Positions 28,537 through 36,988 of a stretch of 64,000 nt of DNA are shown here, piece after piece; the first letter of the stretch is position 1; each line of letters starts with the position of its first letter. This DNA comes from Wolbachia endosymbiont (group A) of Anomoia purmunda (GTDB lineage Bacteria; Pseudomonadota; Alphaproteobacteria; Rickettsiales; Anaplasmataceae), in contig NZ_OX366362.1 of the NCBI RefSeq assembly GCF_947251545.1, positions 62,001-126,000 of the forward strand. Reading direction: 5' to 3'. The translations under genes were made by a program, and so were the position numbers. A model generated the notes under the pieces. The model did not search any database and was not told the origin of the DNA. It saw only the letters and a program-made list of their open reading frames with translations.

Positions 28537-28827
28537 TTATTTTGTAATTTCATCATATAAATCAGCCCAATTTGGGTTTTCCCTTTCAACTAAATCAATT
28601 TTCCATTCTCTTTTCCAGCTTTTCAAAAGTTTTTCTCTGTTCAGAGCTGAACCTACGTCTTGAAATACCTCAAAGTAAACTAATTTCTGTACATTGTACT
28701 TTGATGTAAAGCCAGAAATAACTTTATTTTTATGTTCCCAAATTCGTTTAGTTAAATTTGACGTTATACCTATATACAGAGCCTTATTGTGCTTGCTTGT
28801 AAGTATATAAACATAATAACTTTTCAT
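28537..28827 (-). CDS. GIY-YIG domain protein
   Basis: A stand-alone 96-residue GIY-YIG nuclease-fold protein of the UPF0213/YhbQ type. It has YYVYILTSKHNKALYIGITSNL (YVYIL..YIG), the catalytic arginine in KRIWEHK, and the family glutamate region ALNREKLLKSWKREWK. The DNA- or RNA-cleaving role is not established for this subfamily. Palindromic repeats flank it on both sides, so it lies within the accessory island. Confidence 0.87.
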   Translation of the reverse strand: MKSYYVYILTSKHNKALYIGITSNLTKRIWEHKNKVISGFTSKYNVQKLVYFEVFQDVGSALNREKLLKSWKREWKIDLVERENPNWADLYDEITK

Positions 28828-28845
28828 ATATAGTAAATAAATTTA

Positions 28846-29165
28846 CTGGATCCCAGTGTCAAGCACTGGGATGACAGGGGAGGGAGGCACTGGGATGACA
28901 GGGGAGGGAGGCACTGGAATGACAGGGGAGGGAGGCACTGGGATGACAGGAGAAGGTACTGGGATGACACCCTGACAATCGTCATCCCGCTACTTGTTAG
29001 CGGGATCTATGCTAATACCAAGTCTCATTAATAATAAGACAAATTAAAAATAGCACTTTTGCCTGTAATCGCGGAGTTTAAGCAAATTCATAATATGTCC
29101 TATTTGTCTTCCCAATAACGAAGATTGGTATAAGAGATACCGCGAATGAATCGCGGTATGACGTA
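28846..29165. repeat. Palindromic element plus 24-bp minisatellite
   Basis: After a full hairpin (CTGGATCCCAGTGTC..GCACTGGGATGAC) comes a tandem array at about 28,864-28,968 of a 24-bp unit (GGCACTGGGATGACAGGGGA plus GGGA), four copies with small differences. Further hairpins TCCCGCTACTTGTTAGCGGGA (near 28,985-29,007) and ATACCGCGAATGAATCGCGG (near 29,140) follow. The 29,010-29,135 stretch between them has weak ATACCAA/TTGGTAT ends. There is no gene in the 355-bp gap. Confidence 0.75.
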
Positions 29166-29182
29166 GGAAAACCTTTCTTGGG

Positions 29183-32100
29183 TTAGCTATAGATATAGGC
29201 CGAGTTATGGTCGTGATAAACATGATCGCTTGCGCAATCGAACATTTTCACAAAACCATTCTCTAGATAAAGATTATATTCGTGATGTTGATCTGATAAT
29301 ACAATATTATCTTGCTCCCCTGAGTTGAAATGACTTGAATCTGACAGCAATTCGTAATTTGGATTATCTATTTTACTAATGCTGCTTATTACTTTGCCAT
29401 TACCACTTGATATAGCTAAACTATAACTATCACCATCCTTCATTATCTTGATGGACACCTTATCTTCAGGTAACACTATAAGCTTCTTTGTGCCACTATC
29501 GTGGATTACGAATTTGCCTTTTTCAAAATAGTATTTGTCTTCCGGCAAAGCACCAACCTTATATTCTGATTCGGCCAATTTTTGCCAAAACTTTAACACA
29601 GAGTTTTTATCTTCCCCTTCTGCCCTATTGTACAAAGCTTTTAGGTCATGATAATCTATGGTTACATTTGCCTTATGCTTCCCTTCTGAGTCCTGCTCGT
29701 AGCTCTTTTCTATTTTGAGAATTGTGTCTTTTAATACTACCTGTTCTTGCTCTTTCTCCTCCACTGAAGCTGACCTTTTTGCCCTTGTTGGAATTTGTGG
29801 CTGATCAGACTGCATTTCACTATTGTCGTTTGATGCAGTTTTCTCTTCAGCAGCTTGTGCAACAACATTAGTAGTACTATGAACTTCTGTCTTAGTTTCA
29901 CTTACTTCCCCTTTTGGACTTTCGGTTTGTTTCTCTTTTGTGAATATTCTCTGATAGTCCGTGTAGCCTCTATTAGTATCACCGATATCGCCACTGCCTT
30001 GATCAAAAGTTATTTTTTTACTTCCATTTCCCATATCCTCAATTTCAACTTGAGGAGAAACAGATGCTAGGAAATCGTTATAACTGTAGTTGTAGTCAGC
30101 AGAAAAGAATATTTTCCCTTTGAAATTGTGAAAGTTATTAGACAACATTCCAATTTCTTCATCACCATCAAACAATTTTACTTTAGTGAAATATGTTTGA
30201 TCTTTTATTCTAACTATTTCACCGCTGGAGTTTCTTTGTATGTGATAATCATTTGGGTCGTACTTTATAGCAAAAAGTTTGCCAGAGCCATATTTCTCTA
30301 AGTTTATAAGGCCCACATTTACATGTTTATGGGAATAATCTCTCTTTTCATATTCATGTGCAAATATTGGATCTATGTATCTATATTCATCTGATATATT
30401 TGGCATACCTATTGGATGTTCATTCCCATCTTTCGTCACCGGAACAAGCTTATATGCTCCGTCTTTTTCCACTAATTTTAGATGAGTAATACTTTGTGGT
30501 AGTTGAAACCTTACATTTGCTCCATGGTCATGAATAAATAGATCACCTTTTTCGGTAATATAAAAGCCCATATTTTTGAATGTATGTAAATTTTCGCCTC
30601 CTTGTTTTACAACCGCTTCGTGTACATCGTCGTCTGTCCTGTCGGTTCCCTTATTATCCAGCAATTTTCCTTTTTCTACGATTACTCCATTTGCCTTTTG
30701 CTCATCAGAATATTGGGCATGCTCTGAATCCTGATGATTCAAAATTTTGGTACCTCTAAGGAGCAGAGAATCTAAATCTTTTTGGATGTGTCCAGTGCTA
30801 GGATGCAATAATTCATTTTCATGTAAATGCGCTTCATCAAAGTATTCATCGCGTTCAACTGTTCTGCCATCTATTAGGGAAGCTTTATAATGACCGTTTT
30901 CTTTTGTAACTGCCATGTAAGCACCACCATCATATTGAGTATTTAAGTTGTGCAATATATCCTCAAAAATGAAAGTTTCTTTAGTTTGGCCTTCAACTTG
31001 CTTAAAAAATCCTGATTCGCTCAATAACTCTCCAAGCTTTGTATTTCCGTCATATATAGACAGTGCACCCATATTTCCTTGACCATGAGCTTGCATAGAA
31101 AAAATCTTACCTTCTTGTAGATCAATATGAGTACCTCTGATTAAGTTTGGATCGATATTGACCAGCCCATCTAATATTTTTGCTGCTTGGGAATTATTTT
31201 CAATCTCATCAACAGCTTTGTTTTTTAGTTGATCAAACTTTAAAAATGCTGGTCTGTATTTTGTATTTTCCTCATTACGTAACTCTTCAATAGTAATCTC
31301 TCCTTTATGATATTTTTGATACATTTCACCACATTCTTTATTCAAATTATCAAATTCATCTACCTGATTCTTAATTTCTGTATCATATTTTGATAATATC
31401 CTTAAAGCCTGATTTTTATACTCTTGACTGTTTTGATATTCATTACCTTGTTGGTCAGAGTAAGTTAGTTTATCCTGTCCATCGGAAGTTTTTACTACCT
31501 TGAGGAAATGATATTCCTTTGATATATCAAGTGTATCATTTGTTGCTCTATTTATAGCACGAGCAACATCATAAAACGCAACGTGTTCTACAGGAGAAAA
31601 ACTTCCGACGTTTTCTCCATCTATTTTTTCTATATTTGCTTTATAGTAGGATATGTTTTTAATTTCTCCACCCACTATTTCTTGACCAGTTGCTATAAAA
31701 TCTCCTTTTGTAACTTGCAAAGCGTTAAGGTGTTCCATTGCAGTTTCTGTATCATTCTCAGTAAGCCAACTTTTAAAGTCAGCATTATGCCCTTTTATAC
31801 TTTCCAAGAAGCTTTCTGACTTATGTGAATCACCTGCACGTAAGGTATCCAGGTAATCTTTTAATAAATCAGGATTGGTTTTCTGTAAGTACATCACCAA
31901 CGCATGACCTGTTTTATAAACTAGCCTATTTGCTTCGCTGTCATCTGAATATTTTAAGCTTAAAATTTTATCTAAATCCAGATTTGCAGCTTCGGTCTTT
32001 TCAATACTTGATCCTTGAGAATTGAATTTATGATCTGAATGGTGCTCAAAGTAATCTGCAATTCCTTCCATTAATACTGTTGGTAAAGATTCGCCTCCTG

Positions 32101-32518
32101 TAGCAAAGTAAGTTAAACCATGTGCAAATTCATGCTGAAGATTATGAACGCCACCTTGCTGATAGACGTACATTTCAGCAAAAACATCAGCTTTCCCTTT
32201 GTAGTAACATTTATCACCCTCATCTCTAAGGTAAGAACCGAAACCCTCGCTTCCGCCAAGGTGAGTGTAATCATCCTTGTCATCAAACATATAAATTTTA
32301 AATGTTTGTTCTGAGTCGCCGTGCTCTAACTTGAATGTATCTTTAAAATTAGTAGCTGTTTCTCTTATCTCACTTTCAATGTTAGCAACTTTACTTGCTC
32401 TTAAATTATGAGAATAAACCTCTACTTTAATGTTTAAATCACTAATTTCTATAATATGCTTATTGTTGAAATATTCTGCTTTAGTTATATTTTTATTTAT
32501 TTGTTGATTGATTGCCAT
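29183..32518 (-). CDS. Large protein with M9 collagenase-like zinc-protease head
   Basis: A 1111-residue protein. The N-terminal third contains HEFAH (129-133) and EGIADY with Glu151, the HExxH...E gluzincin arrangement of microbial collagenases (peptidase M9), within HNLQHEFAHGLTYFATGG and LPTVLMEGIADYFEHH. I see no signal peptide or membrane helix. The rest shows two duplicated modules: GKIFSMQ..LSIYDGNTKLGELLS (470-501) resembles GKLFAIK..VKLFDGDEEIGMLS (746-793), and FYITEKGDLFIHDHG..LP (652-674) resembles KYYFEKGKFVIHDSG..LP (995-1017). A polar linker holds TRAKRSAS (911-918), a dibasic furin-like site. It may be a secreted effector or toxin; the substrate is unknown. Confidence 0.7.
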   Translation of the reverse strand: MAINQQINKNITKAEYFNNKHIIEISDLNIKVEVYSHNLRASKVANIESEIRETATNFKDTFKLEHGDSEQTFKIYMFDDKDDYTHLGGSEGFGSYLRDEGDKCYYKGKADVFAEMYVYQQGGVHNLQHEFAHGLTYFATGGESLPTVLMEGIADYFEHHSDHKFNSQGSSIEKTEAANLDLDKILSLKYSDDSEANRLVYKTGHALVMYLQKTNPDLLKDYLDTLRAGDSHKSESFLESIKGHNADFKSWLTENDTETAMEHLNALQVTKGDFIATGQEIVGGEIKNISYYKANIEKIDGENVGSFSPVEHVAFYDVARAINRATNDTLDISKEYHFLKVVKTSDGQDKLTYSDQQGNEYQNSQEYKNQALRILSKYDTEIKNQVDEFDNLNKECGEMYQKYHKGEITIEELRNEENTKYRPAFLKFDQLKNKAVDEIENNSQAAKILDGLVNIDPNLIRGTHIDLQEGKIFSMQAHGQGNMGALSIYDGNTKLGELLSESGFFKQVEGQTKETFIFEDILHNLNTQYDGGAYMAVTKENGHYKASLIDGRTVERDEYFDEAHLHENELLHPSTGHIQKDLDSLLLRGTKILNHQDSEHAQYSDEQKANGVIVEKGKLLDNKGTDRTDDDVHEAVVKQGGENLHTFKNMGFYITEKGDLFIHDHGANVRFQLPQSITHLKLVEKDGAYKLVPVTKDGNEHPIGMPNISDEYRYIDPIFAHEYEKRDYSHKHVNVGLINLEKYGSGKLFAIKYDPNDYHIQRNSSGEIVRIKDQTYFTKVKLFDGDEEIGMLSNNFHNFKGKIFFSADYNYSYNDFLASVSPQVEIEDMGNGSKKITFDQGSGDIGDTNRGYTDYQRIFTKEKQTESPKGEVSETKTEVHSTTNVVAQAAEEKTASNDNSEMQSDQPQIPTRAKRSASVEEKEQEQVVLKDTILKIEKSYEQDSEGKHKANVTIDYHDLKALYNRAEGEDKNSVLKFWQKLAESEYKVGALPEDKYYFEKGKFVIHDSGTKKLIVLPEDKVSIKIMKDGDSYSLAISSGNGKVISSISKIDNPNYELLSDSSHFNSGEQDNIVLSDQHHEYNLYLENGFVKMFDCASDHVYHDHNSAYIYS

Positions 32519-32647
32519 GATTCTAACCTCTAATTTATTAACTCTTCAAATATAAGGTGATCTCTACTAAAAAAGCGTGAATTTTCATGTTGGTATAATT
32601 TATATCTTAGTGAAAAAATATAAGTAATTAATTTAGTGTGTAAAGTG

Positions 32648-33520
32648 TTAGTAACCGTTCACACTTAATTCTTCAATCTCACTAATAGAAAGGCCAGTAA
32701 ACTTGACAATAGTGTTGACATCAACATTATTAGCCAGCATTGCTTTTGCAACTTCAATTTTTCCTTTCTCTATACCTTTCTCTTCAGCAAGATCAAGTCT
32801 GTATTCAAGAATGGCTTCTTCTTTTCGTAGATCCATTATCCTTTCTTCATAGGCTACTAAATCTTTTTCGTTCCAACGAAACTTATCTAACTCATCATAT
32901 GCTAGCTTTATTATTGGTGCTTTTTCTTCTATCTCTTTTAAGTCCTCTTCTGTTGTTTCTTCTGCGTATTTAAAAAAGAAACACCATCTTTCTACTGTAC
33001 TTTCTAGCTGCTCTACTTTACTTTTTGAAAATTTGGGCAATTCTATAAAGATAAATTGAAAATCTTTTAAGTAATGGCCGTTGGTTTTTATATCACGTAT
33101 ATTATGAGTAGAGATATAATCAACTTCTTCAGGAAGTAAGTTACAATTTGATATAGCAATAAAGAAGACTTTCTTTAAATCAATGTAATTTCCAGATTTA
33201 TCTAATTGTCTTGAGTAAGCCTTAGCAGCATACAGTTGGGCACGTTTCTCAAAACCTTTATCACGAGCAAGCTGCATCTCAATTACAAACCTATTACCAA
33301 TAGAATCCTTGCAGAGAACATCAACAATACTTTGTTTATCAGAGGCAACTTCGGGATCCATGATAGTACTTAAGAATTCAACTTCTTGTATTGCATTTAT
33401 CTCAGTAAACCCTAAAATATCGTTCAAAAAGTGGATCAGGATATTCTTATTTTTTTCCGTTCTAAAGATTTTTTTGAAACACAAATCATTGCGAGGATCG
33501 AGAAATTTTGAAAGAGCCAT
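32648..33520 (-). CDS. Rpn-family PD-(D/E)XK nuclease/putative transposase
   Basis: A 290-residue Rpn-family protein (PDDEXK_2). The N-terminus FLDPRNDLCFKKIFRTEKNKNILIHFLNDIL is typical. The catalytic core reads SIVDVLCKDSIGNRFVIEMQLA, with Asp and ExQ in the D..ExQ variant. The C-terminus has the KGIEKGKIEVAKAML tail found in Wolbachia copies. E. coli Rpn proteins promote RecA-independent recombination in vivo. Another Rpn-like tail ends this window (63,692). It lies next to the large protease-like gene on the same strand. Confidence 0.88.
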   Translation of the reverse strand: MALSKFLDPRNDLCFKKIFRTEKNKNILIHFLNDILGFTEINAIQEVEFLSTIMDPEVASDKQSIVDVLCKDSIGNRFVIEMQLARDKGFEKRAQLYAAKAYSRQLDKSGNYIDLKKVFFIAISNCNLLPEEVDYISTHNIRDIKTNGHYLKDFQFIFIELPKFSKSKVEQLESTVERWCFFFKYAEETTEEDLKEIEEKAPIIKLAYDELDKFRWNEKDLVAYEERIMDLRKEEAILEYRLDLAEEKGIEKGKIEVAKAMLANNVDVNTIVKFTGLSISEIEELSVNGY

Positions 33521-33720
33521 GACAAAAATGCTTGAAAATGTTAATAATTATACACTATTATTAACAATTATTCAACCATATTTTTGGAAATAGCAATTTT
33601 CTGTATTTACTTTAAATTGAAGAAAGCTCAAATGAAAGATCATGTTTTGCTAAAATCACAGAATGCAGTCTGGTTACAAGTATTAGGCTCTATAGCTTGA
33701 CCACAAAAAAAATCTAGATT

Positions 33721-33735
33721 CTAACGTTACGTTAG
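33721..33735. promoter_or_regulatory. 15-bp perfect palindrome upstream of the tRNA-Val promoter
   Basis: CTAACGT-T-ACGTTAG, two perfect 7-bp arms around a single T, 25 bp ahead of the -35 box at 33,761. It may be a protein-binding site. No regulator can be named. Confidence 0.3.
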
Positions 33736-33760
33736 GATAGGGTAAGAATTTAAAAGCAAA

Positions 33761-33790
33761 TTGACTTTCATTCCACCAAAGCACTATACT
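33761..33790 (+). promoter_or_regulatory. Putative sigma-70 promoter for tRNA-Val
   Basis: TTGACT (33,761-33,766), an 18-bp spacer and TATACT (33,785-33,790), ending 11 bp before the mature tRNA 5' end. Confidence 0.6.
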
Positions 33791-33801
33791 AAAACCACGA
33801 T

Positions 33802-33874
33802 GGGTAATTAGCTCAGTTGGTAGAGCACTTGCTTGACGTGCAAGCGGTCGCTGGTTCGAACCCAGTGTTACCCA
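33802..33874 (+). tRNA. tRNA-Val (anticodon GAC)
   Basis: Cloverleaf folded by hand: acceptor GGGTAAT pairs with GTTACCC, the D arm is GCTCAGTTGGTAGAGC, the anticodon stem is CTTGC/GCAAG with loop TTGACGT (anticodon GAC), the T loop is TTCGAAC, and the discriminator is A. CCA is not encoded. The transport gene starts 11 bp downstream on the same strand. Confidence 0.95.
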
Positions 33875-33885
33875 CGTTTTTGTTT

Positions 33886-34797
33886 ATGAAAAGATTTTAT
33901 ATGACAGCAGTGCATAACGGTAAACACTCAGCAGCGCAGTCCAAGCGCTTAATCTATTCCATAATAATAGTTGCGATAACAATGTTTATGGAAATAGTAG
34001 GTGGAATAATTTCACATTCGCTTGCTCTATTATCAGATGCAGGGCATATGCTCACTGACCTCTTTGCCTTGGTTTTAAGCTGGTTAGCACATAGGTTTTC
34101 AGCTAAGAAATCCGATTTGCAGAGATCATACGGATATCATCGGTTGCAGATAATTGCAGCATTTGTTAATGGTTTAACTCTATTCCTCATTGCAGTAATC
34201 ATTATAATTGAGTCAATAAAGAGGTTTATTTTTCCAGTCAATGTTGAGTGGGAAGTAATGTTAATAATTGCTACACTTGGCCTGATCTCTAATATCATAG
34301 TCTTTTTTATATTACATAGTAAATGCGAAAGCAATATAAACATAAAAAGTGCTGTATTGCATGTTATTGGAGATATCTTAGGTTCTGTAGCTGCTATACT
34401 TGCATCTATAATTATTATGCTTACTGGATGGCAAATGGTGGATCCTATTCTGTCAGTACTTGTTAGTGTAATAATTTTAAATAGTGGCTACAAAATTCTA
34501 AAGAATTCTTGCCATATACTTCTTGAAGGTACACCTGAAGGCATATCAACTGAAGAAATAAAAAGTAAAATTGTATCTAAGCTACCTGAAGTGATAGATG
34601 TGCACCACATACATGCATGGTCGCTGTCTGATAATTATTTTATAATTACCATGCATGCTAAAATAAAGCAAAATGTGCAGCACACCAATGTTTTATATGA
34701 AATAAAAAAAATATTGCTAGATAAGTTCGAGATAGCACACTCTACAGTCGAGATCGAATACGATGAGTGTGCAGATAATAAGATACTTAAACATTGA
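33886..34797 (+). CDS. Cation diffusion facilitator (zinc-type efflux protein)
   Basis: A six-helix inner-membrane metal/proton antiporter of the CDF family (CzcD/ZitB group). The metal-site motifs are SDAGHMLTD (helix 2, HxxxD) and HVIGDILGS (helix 5, HxxxD). The C-terminal cytosolic domain has VIDVHHIHAWSLSDNY. About 303 residues, normal length. It begins 11 bp after tRNA-Val, so it is probably cotranscribed. ATG 33,886 has no Shine-Dalgarno; ATG 33,901 is a good alternative. The metal is likely zinc by family. Confidence 0.92.
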   Translation: MKRFYMTAVHNGKHSAAQSKRLIYSIIIVAITMFMEIVGGIISHSLALLSDAGHMLTDLFALVLSWLAHRFSAKKSDLQRSYGYHRLQIIAAFVNGLTLFLIAVIIIIESIKRFIFPVNVEWEVMLIIATLGLISNIIVFFILHSKCESNINIKSAVLHVIGDILGSVAAILASIIIMLTGWQMVDPILSVLVSVIILNSGYKILKNSCHILLEGTPEGISTEEIKSKIVSKLPEVIDVHHIHAWSLSDNYFIITMHAKIKQNVQHTNVLYEIKKILLDKFEIAHSTVEIEYDECADNKILKH

Positions 34798-34849
34798 CGT
34801 TTTAAATTATTATACTATTACTATAATGTAATGATGTTGAAGGTAACCT

Positions 34850-36103
34850 ATGATAGGTATTTCTCAATTACAATTTCCTTCAAAGGAATCTAGCAGGCTA
34901 AAGTTTGTTAGTTATTTTGCAACTTTTGTTTCTTTAAGCATTATCACTAATTCCGTTAATGTTCTTTTTTCTCTTGGTACTATATTCTTCAGGTCTGAAA
35001 TTAAAACTCTTTATACCTACAAAGAAATAAAAGCGGCAAAACAGCAAAAAATGAGCAAAAGGGAATATTGGGAAATATTTTTTAAAAACAATACAATCAA
35101 GGTAGCAGCCTTCCTCTTGTTTTCTGCTTTCATAACATATCTAACTTTCACTACCACTTTCTTGCTTATTTCGTTACTGGGAACTATACCACTTACAATG
35201 CTATTAATTTTATTGCAGAGTGAACTAAGGCCAAAAGATTTTAACCCATTTACGCTGCTTAAAGCTTCTATAAATTTCTTTTTGGAAGGTATAAAAGAGA
35301 ATTTACGTGGTATGGTTAATAGTTTTGATGTTAAGCTCGAGCATTTGCTTCCTCATAAGTTAAATGATGATATCATTAAAAATATTGATAAATTAAAAGA
35401 TAAGTATGGTGAAGAAGTATCCAAAGACGTTATTAATGATAGGGAATTCAAGCAATTTATTGAATATATAAATGATTTATATGAACTTAATTATCGTCAA
35501 TTTAGTGATGAAGATAAAGGAAGAGTAATTGCATTTTTAGATGACTTTTGCAAAGATGATCAAAAGCATAGCTCCGGCTTTACAGGTGGGCAGGTTCTGC
35601 TTTTAGTTTTAAGGGCTTGCAATGATGGAGACGGAGAAGCCGTTAAGAGTAAAAAGGATGCATTGATTTCTAATTTAATTGATAGCCAAACTTTCTCTAG
35701 AAAAGAGCGAATTCCTAACACTTGCTTCACCGGTATTATCTATAGAATGTTAAGCACGCTAGAAGGTATTCATCCTGATCCAGAAATTAGATTTACTCCC
35801 CCAAGGGAAATGTTGCTCTCAGAAGCACAAGATAAAGCACGTGAGTTTATGTTAGACAGGTTAAAAAACAAGAAAAACAATAAAGAAATTTTTAAGGCTT
35901 GGGATAAGTTAGATGATAGCAGTAACCAAATAACTTCTAATTTTATTCAAGAGATCAGGATACCTTTAATGAGAAATTTGTTTAGCTTGGATTGTAGTGA
36001 ACAGAATGTAATAGATACAATAGGAAACCTTGAGTATATTAATCCAGGAAGATTAACCGACCCAAACATCGATAATATAAGAAGGAACAGGGTCAGCACG
36101 TAA
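34850..36103 (+). CDS. Membrane-anchored hypothetical protein
   Basis: A 417-residue protein with hydrophobic segments at about residues 23-48 and 84-124, followed by a ~290-residue soluble, helix-rich domain. I do not recognise a family. A CFTGIIYRMLSTLEGIHPD stretch near residue 286 looks conserved in style. It ends one base before the convergent plsY stop, so the two genes abut tail to tail. Confidence 0.65.
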   Translation: MIGISQLQFPSKESSRLKFVSYFATFVSLSIITNSVNVLFSLGTIFFRSEIKTLYTYKEIKAAKQQKMSKREYWEIFFKNNTIKVAAFLLFSAFITYLTFTTTFLLISLLGTIPLTMLLILLQSELRPKDFNPFTLLKASINFFLEGIKENLRGMVNSFDVKLEHLLPHKLNDDIIKNIDKLKDKYGEEVSKDVINDREFKQFIEYINDLYELNYRQFSDEDKGRVIAFLDDFCKDDQKHSSGFTGGQVLLLVLRACNDGDGEAVKSKKDALISNLIDSQTFSRKERIPNTCFTGIIYRMLSTLEGIHPDPEIRFTPPREMLLSEAQDKAREFMLDRLKNKKNNKEIFKAWDKLDDSSNQITSNFIQEIRIPLMRNLFSLDCSEQNVIDTIGNLEYINPGRLTDPNIDNIRRNRVST

Positions 36104-36104
36104 A

Positions 36105-36683
36105 TTATAAAAACTTATGTTCCTTGCCTTGTAAAAGATTCGCAATATTTCTATGGTGTTTTAGGAAAACTAGTGTTCCTATAACTAGTAATGTTAAAAA
36201 CAAATTCCTCTGAAAAAAAAAGGACCATGCTACAGCCGTTGAGGTAGCACTTAATGAAGCAAGGGAAGAATATCGAAAGGTAAAAAACACTGCTAGCCAA
36301 ACAAATATAAACACTAATGCCACAGGTATGTTAAACGCTATCAACACTCCCAGAGTTGTTGCAACTCCTTTGCCTCCTTTAAATTTTAGCCAAATAGGAA
36401 ATATGTGCCCTAAAACTGCTAAAATTGCAGATACATATATATAAAAATCGTTATCATCAAAAATTTGTTGTGCTATATAAACTGCAATGAATCCTTTCAA
36501 GGAATCCAGAAGTAATGCCAAAGCAGCAAGAAATTTATTTCCCGTCCTTGCAACGTTTGTAGCACCAATGTTTCCTGAACCTACTTCTCTTAAGTTTATC
36601 CCTTTTATTCTTGTAATGATTAAGCTAAACGGTATTGAACCTAGTACGTAGGATAGTATAAGGACTATATACTTCTCCATCAT
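36105..36683 (-). CDS. plsY: Glycerol-3-phosphate acyltransferase PlsY
   Basis: A membrane acyltransferase that transfers acyl from acyl-phosphate to glycerol-3-phosphate, the first step of phospholipid synthesis. GSGNIGATNVAR, LDSLKGF and KGGKGVATTLG are the three PlsY motifs, all intact; 192 residues. I chose ATG 36,683 (MMEKYIVLILSYVLGSIP); the frame is open for 57 codons upstream, but that part is palindromic-repeat DNA. pssA and psd follow in the same phospholipid pathway 3-5 kb away. Confidence 0.94.
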   Translation of the reverse strand: MMEKYIVLILSYVLGSIPFSLIITRIKGINLREVGSGNIGATNVARTGNKFLAALALLLDSLKGFIAVYIAQQIFDDNDFYIYVSAILAVLGHIFPIWLKFKGGKGVATTLGVLIAFNIPVALVFIFVWLAVFFTFRYSSLASLSATSTAVAWSFFFQRNLFLTLLVIGTLVFLKHHRNIANLLQGKEHKFL

Positions 36684-36766
36684 ATCCACAGTTGTTGTAA
36701 TTTGAAGACAATTTGTTGCCTTGAACGACGTCGTTCCAGCGTCTCTTTTCGTATCATCTGAGTACC

Positions 36767-36960
36767 AGAAGGGTGTCATTCCAGTGCTTGACACTGGAAT
36801 CCAGATATAAAAGTATTTGCAAATTATGCAGTTGACAACGGATTCTAGGAGCATATCTTAAAAATAATGTCCATGATGAAATAGACTGGATCCCAGTGTC
36901 ACGCGCTGGGATGACAAGAGAGAGTTCTGAGGTAACAAGAAGATGGTACTGAAATGACAT
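36767..36960. repeat. Palindromic elements upstream of plsY
   Basis: A hairpin GGTGTCATTCCAGTGCTTGACACTGGAATCC at 36,774-36,804, shown in outline, and a second, CTGGATCCCAGTGTC..GCTGGGATGAC, near 36,888-36,914. The elements fill the gap between plsY and the symporter gene. Confidence 0.7.
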
Positions 36961-36988
36961 CTGTTATTGTACCTTCATATGCCAAAAT

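Noticed and set aside
28864-28968. Short direct repeats as a possible CRISPR array
   Set aside because: The 24-bp units are directly adjacent with no spacers between them, and no cas gene is present. It is a minisatellite.
36684-36854. Longer N-terminus of PlsY
   Set aside because: The extra 57 codons are palindromic-repeat DNA, and PlsY starts properly at MMEKYIVLILSYVLGSIP.
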